DNA of 64,000 bases from Candidatus Methylospira mobilis (GTDB lineage: Bacteria; Pseudomonadota; Gammaproteobacteria; Methylococcales; Methylococcaceae). The stretch spans positions 3,969,389-4,033,388 of the forward strand of contig NZ_CP044205.1 in assembly GCF_009498235.1 (NCBI RefSeq), read 5' to 3'. The notes beneath the pieces are model-generated. The model was not told where the DNA came from and ran no database searches. It saw only the letters and a program-made list of their open reading frames with translations. Numbering within the stretch: the first letter of the stretch is position 1; each line of letters starts with the position of its first letter. Position numbers and translations under genes: made by a program. Of the stretch, positions 1 to 8,281 are shown in pieces.

Positions 1-2
1 GA

Positions 3-1061
3 CTGGACCTGCTGCTGGATTTGACCGGCGTCGACCCTGCCGTGACCGGCAAACTGCGGCTGGTGAATCTGGCGGTAAACAGCCTGCACAACGGCGACTG
101 GCCGGAAGCGATCTTTCAAACCGAAAACGATATCAATACCTCGGCCAGCCCTGCCTACGTTGCGGCTTCGATTTTAAAACCCGTTCCCTCCGACGCGTAC
201 GACCGCACCCCGCTCGCATCGATAACCGGCATCAAACAAGCCAATATCCTGCAATTCTGTCTGAAAGACGACCCGAAGGTTAAGGCCGCCGCGCTGGACC
301 GGGCCAAACTCGATCAAATTCTTCATGCGCATGCCGACGAGGACGGTTTTTTCTGGGACGGCAAGCTCCTGACCTTGCCGGCAGGCAAAACAGTCGCCCG
401 CAACCGTCTGGTGCTGCTGATGAACAACACTTCGCAGCTAAACGGCGCCAGTCCCTACAGCGGAGTGGACTGGCAGGATACGCAGATATGGGAAATGCAG
501 GCGACCGGCGGCGGCGCGCCCTTCGCCATACCTTTCTATGTGGATCTGACCAGCGCCAACCCGGCGCCCGGCAATCCGGTAGCCGGCCAGAATTACAAAG
601 TGGCGCGCGCGACGTTTTTCGACCCGAAAACTGAAAACCAGACCATATCGCCGCAAAATCCGCATTATCCTGCATTGCAGCCCTCCTCTATCAAACCCGC
701 CGCGGGCAGTTACGAACGCTGGTATGTCGCCAATATCGGCAACCAGCAACCGCTGAGCGCGGCAATCATTACCCAAGGCGGCCCGGCCGTACCGGATATG
801 CATCCGTTTCATATGCATCTGGTCAACTTCGTAGTGCAACGGCGTTTTGTACTCAATCCGACCAGCAACGGCTTTGTGCCGGTCAGCCATGCCAACACCT
901 TCGACAACGAAGCGCGGCACGACACGGTACGCATCCAGTCCAACGAGCTGCTTGAGCTGCTGGTGTACTTCCCGCCCGGTTATAGCGGCCGTTACCCTTA
1001 TCACTGCCATCTGGTGGAGCATGAGGATATGGGCATGATGCTGCATTTCGAAGTGTCTTGA
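3..1061 (+). CDS. Multicopper oxidase (laccase-like), C-terminal part
   Basis: The reading frame is open to the left edge, so the N-terminus and first cupredoxin domains lie outside the window; about 352 residues are visible. The C-terminal cupredoxin domain carries the paired copper-binding motifs of multicopper oxidases: HPFHMH (type 1 and 2/3 ligands) and HCHLVEHEDMGMM, with HCH for the type 1/3 centres and a downstream Met as axial ligand. Family members oxidise phenols, metals or bilirubin-like substrates with O2, usually outside the cytoplasm. The substrate cannot be told from this part; CotA/bilirubin oxidase-like and metal oxidases are both possible. The family call is firm, the specific role unknown. 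Confidence 0.88.
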   Translation: MDLLLDLTGVDPAVTGKLRLVNLAVNSLHNGDWPEAIFQTENDINTSASPAYVAASILKPVPSDAYDRTPLASITGIKQANILQFCLKDDPKVKAAALDRAKLDQILHAHADEDGFFWDGKLLTLPAGKTVARNRLVLLMNNTSQLNGASPYSGVDWQDTQIWEMQATGGGAPFAIPFYVDLTSANPAPGNPVAGQNYKVARATFFDPKTENQTISPQNPHYPALQPSSIKPAAGSYERWYVANIGNQQPLSAAIITQGGPAVPDMHPFHMHLVNFVVQRRFVLNPTSNGFVPVSHANTFDNEARHDTVRIQSNELLELLVYFPPGYSGRYPYHCHLVEHEDMGMMLHFEVS

Positions 1062-1137
1062 ACCTGAGTGCGGTATTTTCGAAGCATGACGCGTTCTGTC
1101 GATCATTACCGTTTCTACTGACGACCCACAAAGCAAA

Positions 1138-1163
1138 AACGTACGTTATTATTGACGTACGTT
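1138..1163 (+). terminator. Possible terminator hairpin after the oxidase gene
   Basis: Perfect inverted repeat AACGTAC / GTACGTT with a 12-nt loop, followed by a T-rich run (GTTTTTG). It lies 77 bp after the stop of the oxidase gene. The stem is short and not GC-rich, so a protein-binding palindrome is an alternative reading. Confidence 0.3.
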
Positions 1164-1338
1164 GTTTTTGTCGTACCGTTAAATTACTCAAAGGAAAGTA
1201 AGGGTTATTTCATTGAGTTACGTGCTCCATTCAAGCCATTTCAGCCCAAAAGCGGTCGCCATGACACGCCCTGCCATTTCTTCTATAATGTATGTATATA
1301 TTGAATAGCAAGGGTGGGCAACCCTGCACCGCACCCCG

Positions 1339-1586
1339 ATGTATCTGCGGGACGGCCTGTATGAAAAGCTCAAGACGCGGTCGCGCAATGTCGGCGTGAG
1401 CATTTCCGGGCTCATACGCCGCTCCCAGGAAAAAGACATCCAGCAAGATGCTGTCGCGCTGACGCCAGAGCGTTTTTCGAACGCATCAATCCGCTGGAAA
1501 GCTTTGCCGGCATCGAACCGGAAAATTTCATTCGAGAACTGCGTAAAAACAGCCGACTACTCAGATCCGACAGCGATGATGCCTGA
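1339..1586 (+). pseudogene. Ribbon-helix-helix antitoxin, frameshifted
   Basis: The N-terminal half reads as an Arc/CopG-type antitoxin (YLRDGLYEKLKTRSRN, then a SISGLIRRSQEKD helix). After about 38 codons the frame must shift by one to continue as ARAFFERINPLESFAG and end RLLRSDSDDA at the TGA at 1584. That TGA overlaps the ATG of the PIN fragment that follows, as in intact vapBC operons. The ATG at 1339 may be internal: an in-frame CTG at 1324 sits where the family start is expected. A TATAAT-like box lies near 1283. Broken by a 1-nt change; a sequencing error is not excluded. Confidence 0.65.
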
Positions 1587-1671
1587 GCGGCTGATACTGG
1601 ATACCGATATCGTTATCCATCTGCTAAAAAACAGCAGGAAACCGTTGCCCGTTGTGGACAAACAACCGTAA
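1579..1671 (+). pseudogene. PIN-domain toxin (VapC-like), N-terminal stub
   Basis: Thirty codons beginning MPERLILDTDIVIHLLK, the first strand and first catalytic Asp (LDTD) of a PIN ribonuclease. The frame then runs into unrelated sequence and stops. Intact PIN toxins have about 130 residues and three or four conserved acidic residues, of which only the first is left. It overlaps the antitoxin stop, so this was once a normal type II toxin-antitoxin operon. No toxin activity is expected. Confidence 0.65.
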
Positions 1672-1754
1672 ACACTACCCGATGGTAGATATTGCCTTAT
1701 TCGAACCCGCATAACCGCCCCGCTAGACTCCGCCCGTAAATTGAGCCTCATACT

Positions 1755-4700
1755 TTGGACAAATCCGCATTAAACGAACTGGAACAGCAGCTAACCCACT
1801 GCATGCGCCGCGAGCAGCTTCGGCTGCGCAAAACCCTGGAAAGATTCAGCGTCGACCTCCGCAAAGGCAACAGCCTGGACGAAGCGCAATGGACATCGTT
1901 GCAAACGCGCGTTTCTGCCTCCGTCGAGCAATACGAAGCCCGCAAGCTCAGCATCCCGGCGCTGAACTACGCCGAAGAACTGCCGGTCAGCGAGCGCAAG
2001 GATGAAATTCTGGCGGCGGTGCGCGCGCATCAGGTGGTGATCGTCTGCGGCGAAACCGGTTCCGGCAAGACCACACAGTTGCCGAAGATATGCCTGGAAG
2101 CGGGACGCGGCCTGAGCGGTTACATCGGTCATACCCAGCCGCGCCGTATCGCCGCGCGCGCGGTGGCGTCGCGCATCGCCGACGAACTGAAACAGCCGCT
2201 GGGCGCAGGCGTGGGTTACAAGGTCCGCTTCAACGATCACACCCGCCCCGACAGCCTGATCAAGCTGATGACCGACGGCATCCTGCTCGCCGAAACCCAG
2301 CAGGACCGCTTTCTCGATCAATACGACACGCTGATTGTCGACGAGGCGCACGAACGCAGCCTGAACATCGACTTTCTGCTCGGCTATCTGCGCTGGCTGC
2401 TGCCGCGCCGTCCCGACTTGAAGGTAGTCGTGACCTCGGCCACCATCGACCCGCAACGCTTTTCGCGTCATTTCTTCGATGCGCCGATTATCGAGGTTTC
2501 CGGGCGCACCTATCCGGTCGATATCCGCTACCGTCCGGTGCAGACCGACGAGGAAGACGAAACCGAAGCGGTCGAACAGCGCGAAATTCTGTTCGCTGTG
2601 GACGAGCTGTACCGCGAAGCGCCGGGCGATATCCTGATCTTCCTGAGCGGCGAGCGCGAAATCCGCGAGACCGCCGAAGCCTTGCGCAAGCACCACCCCG
2701 CCGACACCGAGATTCTGCCGCTGTACTCGCGCCTCTCCGGCTCCGAGCAGGAGCGCGTATTCAAGCCCGGCAAAAAACGCCGCATCGTGCTCGCCACCAA
2801 CGTCGCGGAAACTTCGCTGACGGTGCCGGGCATCCGCGCGGTGATCGACACCGGCTACGCGCGCATCAGCCGTTACAGCCACCGCAGCAAACTGCAGCGC
2901 CTGCCGATAGAACGCATTTCGCAAGCCTCGGCCAATCAGCGCTCGGGCCGCTGCGGGCGTCTGGGGCCGGGCATCTGCATCAGGCTGTACAGCGAAGAAG
3001 ATTATCTGGCCCGCCCGGAATTCACCGACCCGGAAATACTCCGCACCAATCTGGCGGCGGTGATGCTGCAAATGAAGGCGCTGGGCCTGGGCGAGCTGTC
3101 CGATTTTCCGTTTATCGAGCCGCCGGACGAGCGCATGGTGCGCGACGCCGTCAAGACCCTGCAGGAAATCAACGCGATAGACGCCGGGCGCAAACTGACC
3201 GAACTCGGACGCAAGCTGTCGCGCCTTCCGGTCGACCCGCGTCTGGCGCGCATGCTGCTTGCTGCGTCGGAAGAAAACAGCCTGACCGAAGTGTCGATCA
3301 TCGTCTCTGCGCTCAGTCTGCAAGACCCGCGCGAACGCCCCGCCGACCGCCAGCAGGCCGCCGATCAGAAACATGCCCGCTTCAAGGACGAGCGCTCGGA
3401 CTTTTTAGGGCTGCTCAAGCTGTGGCAGGATTTCGAGAAGCAGAAACACGATCTGTCCAACAACAAGCTGCGCAAATATTGCCAGGACAGTTTCATCTCT
3501 TATCTGCGCATGCGCGAATGGGAGGAAATCCACCAGCAAATCCTGCAAGTCGCACGCGGCGAGCTGAGTCTGCGCTTTAACCAGGCGCCTTCGGAATATT
3601 TCGAAATTCATCGTCCGCTGCTGTGCGGTCTGCTCGGCAATATCGGTTTCCGTCAGGAACAAAACGAATATCTCGGCGCGCGCGGGCTGAAGTTCCAGAT
3701 ATTCCCCGGTTCGGCGTTGTTCAAGGCGCGCCCGAAATGGATCATGGCGGCGGAACAGGTGGAAACCTCGAAAGTCTACGGGCGCATGGTCGCCAAAATC
3801 GAGCCGGAATGGGTGGAAGCCTGTGCGCAGCATTTGCTGAAGCGCCATTATCACGATCCGCACTGGGAGAAAAAAGCCGCGCGCGTCGCGGTGTTCGAAC
3901 GCACCACGCTGTACGGCCTGACGCTGGTTAACGGACGCCGCGTGCCGTATGAAAACATCGATCCGGTCGCGGCGCGCCAGCTGTTCATCCGCTCGGCGCT
4001 GGTGACCATGGATTACGACAGCCGTGCGCCGTTTTTCGTGCATAACCGGCAACTGCTGGAGGAAGCGGATTACCTGCAGCAAAAAGGCCGCCGCGTCGAT
4101 TTGATGGCGGACGAGGAGGCGATTTATCAGTTCTACGATGAACGCATCCCGGCAGACATCAACAGCGGCGTGACCTTCGAATCGTGGCGACGCAAGATCG
4201 AAAAGAGCAATCCGCGCTTTTTATTTATGGCGCAGCAGGACATCGCGCGCAACGCGGAGCAAACGGTCAGCGATCGGGATTTTCCCGATCAATGCCAGGT
4301 GGGCGATATTCCCATCCGTCTCGAATACCGCTTCGAGCCCGGCAACGAGGACGACGGCGTTACCGCGCTGATTCCGCTGCATCAACTGAATCCGCTGACC
4401 CGCACATCGTTCGACTGGCTGGTACCCGGCCTGTTGGCGGAAAAAGTTGCGGCGCTGATCAAGAATCTGCCGAAAACCCTGCGCAAGCATTTCGTGCCGG
4501 TGCCGGATTATGCCGCGCAGGCACTGCAGCGCATCGACCCGAAAGAGCCTATTCTGACGCGCGCATTGGGAAAAGCGCTGCACGCGATAACCGGCGTGAA
4601 CATACCGAACGACGCCTGGAGCGAGGAAGGTTTGACGCTGCATTTGCGCATGAATTACGCCGTACTCGATGAAAACAGCGTGGTCATCGACCGTTCACGC

Positions 4701-5645
4701 GATCTGGAACAGCTCAAATGCAAGCACGCCCAACTCGGCGTGCAAAGCTTCACCGCCATCGCCGCAGACGTGCTGTCGCTGAGCGGCTGCCGCAGTTGGG
4801 AATTCGGCGACATCGCGCCGCAGGTGCAAACCCAGCAGGTGCAAGGCTACCCGGCGCTGATCGACGAAGGCGAAACCGTAGGCCTGCGCATCTTCGACAC
4901 CGCAGCCGCCGCGCGCGCCAGTCATGAGCAGGGATTGGTCAGGCTGTTCCGTCTGGCGATGAACAAGGAGCTGAAATACCTGCGCAAAAACCTGCCGTTC
5001 ACGCCCGCGAGCGAACTGGCTTACCGGCAGCTTCCGGCGCATCCGTACCGCAAGGATGAAAACATACGCGAAGCCGATCTGCGCGACGACACGCTGGATC
5101 GCATCATGGCGACGCTGTTCGTGGAAGGCGCGGAGGATATCCGTAGCGAGAGCGCTTTCAACGCACGACTGGCGGAAGTACGCTCGGAGCTGGTGCCAAC
5201 CGGCAACGCGGTAGCCGCCAGCATCGGCGACAATCTGACGCAATATGCGGCGCTGTCGGCGAAAATGAGCAAACTCCCCGTCGCCGCCAGCTCCGACATC
5301 CGGCAGCAATTATCGCTGTTGCTCTATCGCGGCTTTTTAACGCATACGCCTTACCGCGCGTTGAAGGAAATTCCGCGTTATCTGAAAGCCTTGGCGTTCA
5401 GGATGGAAAAAGCGCCGCAAGATCCGCAACGCGATCAGAAACTGTTGCAGGAACTGCTGCCCTATTGGAAGGCTTTTTGGGACAGAATCGCGCAAGGCAA
5501 GAAAACCACGCCGCCGGAGCGCGATGACTTCCGCTGGATGCTGGAAGAGTTCCGCGTTTCGCTGTTCGCGCAGTCGCTGAAAACCGCGTATCCGATTTCG
5601 GCCAAGCGGATCAAGGAGGCTTGGGAGAAGAGGTTGAAGGCTTGA
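1755..5645 (+). CDS. hrpA: ATP-dependent RNA helicase HrpA
   Basis: A DEAH-box helicase of 1,296 residues, the normal length for HrpA, which unwinds RNA and helps rescue stalled ribosomes in the cytoplasm. Motifs in order: Walker A GETGSGKTTQ (about 99-108), DEAH (about 196-199), SAT (228-230), the NVAETSLTVPGI motif, and QRSGRCGR (motif VI; usually QRxGRAGR). The long C-terminal region after the helicase-associated and OB-fold parts is the HrpA extension. The start is TTG at 1755; an in-frame stop at 1737 with no ATG between supports it, though no strong ribosome binding site is visible. It stands alone between TA remnants. Confidence 0.95.
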   Translation: MDKSALNELEQQLTHCMRREQLRLRKTLERFSVDLRKGNSLDEAQWTSLQTRVSASVEQYEARKLSIPALNYAEELPVSERKDEILAAVRAHQVVIVCGETGSGKTTQLPKICLEAGRGLSGYIGHTQPRRIAARAVASRIADELKQPLGAGVGYKVRFNDHTRPDSLIKLMTDGILLAETQQDRFLDQYDTLIVDEAHERSLNIDFLLGYLRWLLPRRPDLKVVVTSATIDPQRFSRHFFDAPIIEVSGRTYPVDIRYRPVQTDEEDETEAVEQREILFAVDELYREAPGDILIFLSGEREIRETAEALRKHHPADTEILPLYSRLSGSEQERVFKPGKKRRIVLATNVAETSLTVPGIRAVIDTGYARISRYSHRSKLQRLPIERISQASANQRSGRCGRLGPGICIRLYSEEDYLARPEFTDPEILRTNLAAVMLQMKALGLGELSDFPFIEPPDERMVRDAVKTLQEINAIDAGRKLTELGRKLSRLPVDPRLARMLLAASEENSLTEVSIIVSALSLQDPRERPADRQQAADQKHARFKDERSDFLGLLKLWQDFEKQKHDLSNNKLRKYCQDSFISYLRMREWEEIHQQILQVARGELSLRFNQAPSEYFEIHRPLLCGLLGNIGFRQEQNEYLGARGLKFQIFPGSALFKARPKWIMAAEQVETSKVYGRMVAKIEPEWVEACAQHLLKRHYHDPHWEKKAARVAVFERTTLYGLTLVNGRRVPYENIDPVAARQLFIRSALVTMDYDSRAPFFVHNRQLLEEADYLQQKGRRVDLMADEEAIYQFYDERIPADINSGVTFESWRRKIEKSNPRFLFMAQQDIARNAEQTVSDRDFPDQCQVGDIPIRLEYRFEPGNEDDGVTALIPLHQLNPLTRTSFDWLVPGLLAEKVAALIKNLPKTLRKHFVPVPDYAAQALQRIDPKEPILTRALGKALHAITGVNIPNDAWSEEGLTLHLRMNYAVLDENSVVIDRSRDLEQLKCKHAQLGVQSFTAIAADVLSLSGCRSWEFGDIAPQVQTQQVQGYPALIDEGETVGLRIFDTAAAARASHEQGLVRLFRLAMNKELKYLRKNLPFTPASELAYRQLPAHPYRKDENIREADLRDDTLDRIMATLFVEGAEDIRSESAFNARLAEVRSELVPTGNAVAASIGDNLTQYAALSAKMSKLPVAASSDIRQQLSLLLYRGFLTHTPYRALKEIPRYLKALAFRMEKAPQDPQRDQKLLQELLPYWKAFWDRIAQGKKTTPPERDDFRWMLEEFRVSLFAQSLKTAYPISAKRIKEAWEKRLKA

Positions 5646-5757
5646 TGGATAAACACCGCGCGCAGGGACGGAAAAGTGAAGCGCTCAGCGGATTGCATTC
5701 TTGTACTATTGGGGCGTATAAACGCATAAATCACAATTTTAACGAAGACAAACAACC

Positions 5758-5994
5758 ATGAGCACCATCCGCTGGAATGTCTCCGTCTCCGCCGAGACCG
5801 ATCAATCGCTACGCCTGTTTCTTGCCAATCAGGGCGGCGGCAAAGGCGATCTCTCCCGTTTCATAGAAGAAGCCGTACAGGCCCATATACTGGAGTTGAC
5901 CGCCGAACAGGCCAAGACCGCCAACGCCAAATTCAGCGAAGCCGAGTTATCCGACATGGTGGATGAAGCCCTGCAATGGGCTAAACAGCACTGA
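5758..5994 (+). CDS. Antitoxin, RHH type, partner of a broken PIN toxin
   Basis: A 78-residue protein with an N-terminal strand and helix (STIRWNVSVSAETDQSLRLF) and a GGGKGDLSRFIEEAV stretch, typical of ribbon-helix-helix antitoxins paired with PIN_3 toxins. The C-terminal acidic tail (SEAELSDMVDEALQW) would be the toxin-binding part. Its TGA overlaps the toxin ATG by one base (TGATG), the usual TA arrangement. The gene is open and apparently intact although its toxin is interrupted. Such antitoxins normally repress their own operon from a palindrome near the promoter; none was clear here. Confidence 0.7.
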   Translation: MSTIRWNVSVSAETDQSLRLFLANQGGGKGDLSRFIEEAVQAHILELTAEQAKTANAKFSEAELSDMVDEALQWAKQH

Positions 5995-6305
5995 TGCGCG
6001 TGGTACTCGATACCAACATTCTGTTAAGCGCGCTGATTTCACCTCATGGAGAGCTCCCGACGTTATTGACCGCGCTTGGCGCGCCGCGCCGTTTCGAAGT
6101 TGTCTCGTCACAACTACAGCTGGATGAAATCCGCCGCGCCAGCCGCTACCCCAAGCTGCAGGCGGTACTTCAGCCCTCTAAAGTCGGCGTCATGGTCAAT
6201 AACCTGTAGCGCGCCATCATACTGAAAAACCTGATCATCACCGATGAAGCAGATGCCCCTGACGACTCTTTTAAAAGACACGGCGAGTTTGCTGGTCGAA
6301 GCTAA
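5994..6305 (+). pseudogene. PIN-domain toxin with in-frame stop and lost C-terminus
   Basis: The first 71 codons give a PIN_3-type toxin start (MRVVLDTNILLSALISPHG; then SSQLQLDEIRRASRYPKL). A TAG at 6207 interrupts the frame, but the same frame continues with recognisable family sequence, RAIILKNLIITDEADAP and DDSF, before the sequence diverges and stops at 6303. The last conserved acidic region (DPDDSFLLA in the family) is therefore half lost. It reads as a nonsense mutation followed by decay of the 3' end. The antitoxin upstream is still open. Confidence 0.7.
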
Positions 6306-6465
6306 ACGGTGCAGTCTGCTGTACGATCTGCGGGGAGCTTTGCTGGACTAGCGATACGCGGGTTCATCTCTCCGACGCCGTTATCGAGGCGGCCTGTCAG
6401 GCTGTGGAGCATCATTGGATCGATCAGCTTACTCTGCCGCATTGATCGCAACGCGTTCAGCTTAT
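6306..6465. other. Unassigned stretch after the broken PIN toxin
   Basis: No gene is recognised. A short frame ending at the TGA near 6443 (VHLSDAVIEAACQAVEHHW) looks protein-like but is too short to assign and has no start. It may be another gene scrap, like its neighbours. Confidence 0.3.
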
Positions 6466-6569
6466 AACCGCTTCGTCATTAAACGACGCTTGTGGTCGTG
6501 GTAGCCTGTCCGTGCATAAAGCGCTGTTGCCCCCTGCTGTTATCGGCTTCCGATTCGAGCCGCACAGCC
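6466..6569 (-). repeat. Duplicated 3' scrap of a GNAT acetyltransferase gene
   Basis: This 104-bp stretch nearly repeats 11184-11285, which is the 3' coding end of the intact GNAT gene at 11177-11647. I see two substitutions and a 2-base difference in a C-run (GCCCCCTG versus GCCCTG). No start or upstream coding part is present, so it is a gene fragment left by duplication or recombination between the two spots about 4.7 kb apart. Confidence 0.85.
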
Positions 6570-6642
6570 GATAAAGAAGTAATCCGTCTCAACTTGGCTG
6601 TATCACTGTAATGGAACAATCGCAACGGACGATTGCAAACCG

Positions 6643-7281
6643 TTATACGCCCGTCCGGCTTCGCTCCTGTTGTTGCAATAACGCCGGAAGCAATGATCGA
6701 ATGCGCTCAATACCTGCGTTGATTGCCAGGCTTGCGGCACCCTCTCCATATGCCATGCCTTGCAGATAAACAAATTGTATTGATTTGAGGCCAACCGTCT
6801 GCAATGCACAACGCAAATAGTCGCTGAGGAAATCCGCTTGACTGGCCCGTTCACCCTGATGAAAGCCGCCGGATGTGACCACAACAAAAACCGGACGATC
6901 GTTTAGCCTTCCAATTTTTCCGGTCGGCGTAGCATCAAAGGTACGGTTAATCCGCAATACATAGTCGATCCAGGCTTTCAGCGCGGCTGGAACCGTAAAG
7001 TTATGTATCGGCGTGGCAATGATCAGCAAGTCGCAGGACTCCAGTTCACCAATCAGGATTTCGGATAACTCAAATGCCGGACTATCGTCAGCGGCTCGAT
7101 CCTGCACAGCTGTGGCGTATGCCGCCGAAGGCAAGATCATTTCCGGCGCAGACAACAGTCGGTGTACGGCTTCGGCAGTTGGCCACAGGACATGAATTTG
7201 CGCCAATAGAAATTCCACGACCGACCAACCGGAGCTTGCGTATACATGCGGACTGCCGTTCACAACTAAAATCCTAGGCAT
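6643..7281 (-). CDS. FMN-dependent NAD(P)H oxidoreductase, AzoR-like
   Basis: A 212-residue flavodoxin-fold protein of the NADH:quinone/azoreductase family. The N-terminal strand and phosphate-binding loop (ILVVNGSPHVYASSGWS), the ATPIHNFTVPAALKAWIDYV segment and the VVTSGGFHQGE loop are family hallmarks. It would reduce quinones, azo dyes or nitro compounds with NAD(P)H in the cytoplasm. Its ATG overlaps the end of the GNAT gene by 8 bp, and it is last in a three-gene operon whose divergent neighbour is a MocR regulator. This suggests an inducible stress or detoxification set. The family is clear, the substrate is not. Confidence 0.85.
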   Translation of the reverse strand: MPRILVVNGSPHVYASSGWSVVEFLLAQIHVLWPTAEAVHRLLSAPEMILPSAAYATAVQDRAADDSPAFELSEILIGELESCDLLIIATPIHNFTVPAALKAWIDYVLRINRTFDATPTGKIGRLNDRPVFVVVTSGGFHQGERASQADFLSDYLRCALQTVGLKSIQFVYLQGMAYGEGAASLAINAGIERIRSLLPALLQQQERSRTGV

Positions 7282-7720
7282 TGTTTACTCCATTGAGGCT
7301 TTCTACAAAGCGCATGCCTTTGGCTAATAAGCCTTGCCGATAATAAAACCGCTGGGCATAAGGCATGTACAAACCGGTATCGAGCACCAAATTTGCACAA
7401 TCAACCGTCAGCGCATATTTTCTGACATATTCGATCAGGCTTTTTCCGATACCACCGTTTTGGCTGGATGGTTCAACCACAAGATCATCCACATACAAAA
7501 ATTTGCCATACAGCAGGTTTTCGCCCAGACGAAACCCAATCAGGCCCTGCCATTGCCGGTCATGTCGGAATCCCGCCAAACGATAACCGGCTTGAGCTTG
7601 CCGCTGCACCCGGGCCGCAAATGCCGCCGCATCCGGCAAATGGGGGCGAAGTATGCTCATCAGTTGGTAAACCGCTACGATGTCATCGTTTTCAATAATC
7701 TCGTCAATAGATTGCATCAT
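7274..7720 (-). CDS. GNAT family N-acetyltransferase
   Basis: About 148 residues from the ATG at 7720, which is preceded by AGGAGG at good spacing; longer starts lack a binding site. Conserved GNAT parts: a central FLYVDDLVVEPSSQNGGIGKSLIEYV segment with the acetyl-CoA pyrophosphate loop (Q-x-G-G-I-G-K), and a C-terminal YAQRFYYRQGL. It transfers an acetyl group from acetyl-CoA to an unknown acceptor. It overlaps the AhpD-like gene upstream by 17 bp and the AzoR-like gene downstream by 8 bp, so the three genes are translationally coupled. Confidence 0.85.
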   Translation of the reverse strand: MMQSIDEIIENDDIVAVYQLMSILRPHLPDAAAFAARVQRQAQAGYRLAGFRHDRQWQGLIGFRLGENLLYGKFLYVDDLVVEPSSQNGGIGKSLIEYVRKYALTVDCANLVLDTGLYMPYAQRFYYRQGLLAKGMRFVESLNGVNNA

Positions 7721-8165
7721 TGGATTCCTCCTGCCTGATTTCCGGCGGCGTTCTCGATGCAATCATCAACCGGTTCCAGGCATTCATTTCGGCCACTGCA
7801 AGCGTCAGGTCGGATAATTCGTTTTCACTGAATTGCACTTTAGCCAACCGATAGACGGACTCCGGCACTTCGGCATCCCTTAGCGCCGTGACCGCCTCTG
7901 CCCAAGCCAAAGCAGCAAGTTCCCGCTCGGAAAACACATTGGCTTCCTTCCAGGCCGCCACCAGATGGATCTTGACGATGGATATGCCGTTCTGTTGCGC
8001 CAATGGCGCATGCATATTGATGCAATAAGCGCAGCCGTTGATTTGTGAGATGCGCAACCGTATCAGTTCGAGCAAGCCGTGGTCGAGCCCGCAATCCTGA
8101 ACGTATTGATGTAAACCGTACATGGCCTGATAGCCACTGGTTTGATAGCTGAAGCGTTTGGTCAT
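7704..8165 (-). CDS. Carboxymuconolactone decarboxylase family protein, AhpD-like
   Basis: A 153-residue protein with the CAYCINMH motif (CxxCxxxH) of AhpD-type alkylhydroperoxidases inside the CMD domain. In AhpD the two cysteines and the histidine carry out peroxide reduction. The ATG at 8165 follows AGGAG; a TTG two codons earlier is less likely. It is the first gene of a three-gene operon with GNAT and AzoR-like genes, divergent from a MocR regulator across about 116 bp holding three ACCAAT repeats. A role in peroxide or electrophile defence is an inference from motif and neighbours. Confidence 0.88.
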   Translation of the reverse strand: MTKRFSYQTSGYQAMYGLHQYVQDCGLDHGLLELIRLRISQINGCAYCINMHAPLAQQNGISIVKIHLVAAWKEANVFSERELAALAWAEAVTALRDAEVPESVYRLAKVQFSENELSDLTLAVAEMNAWNRLMIASRTPPEIRQEESNDAIY

Positions 8166-8210
8166 TTGCAACTCCTGTGTTGTTTATATGGCGAGCTGGA
8201 TGCTATTATC

Positions 8211-8265
8211 ACCAATGAAATGGTTTAACAAAAATACCAATAAGTTAAAAAACAACCAGACCAAT
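8211..8265. promoter_or_regulatory. Three ACCAAT direct repeats, likely MocR operator
   Basis: ACCAAT occurs at 8211, 8236 and 8260, that is at 25- and 24-bp steps in the same orientation, in the gap between the divergent AhpD-like operon and the MocR gene. MocR/GabR/PdxR regulators are known to bind directly repeated sites between divergent genes. The operator role is inferred. Confidence 0.5.
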
Positions 8266-8281
8266 TTACTGTAAGCAGGTC

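Noticed and set aside
1791-3374. Long open frame on the minus strand within hrpA
   Set aside because: It is the complement shadow of a GC-rich gene; its composition (Arg/Ala/Gln-rich) has no domain pattern and hrpA is certain.
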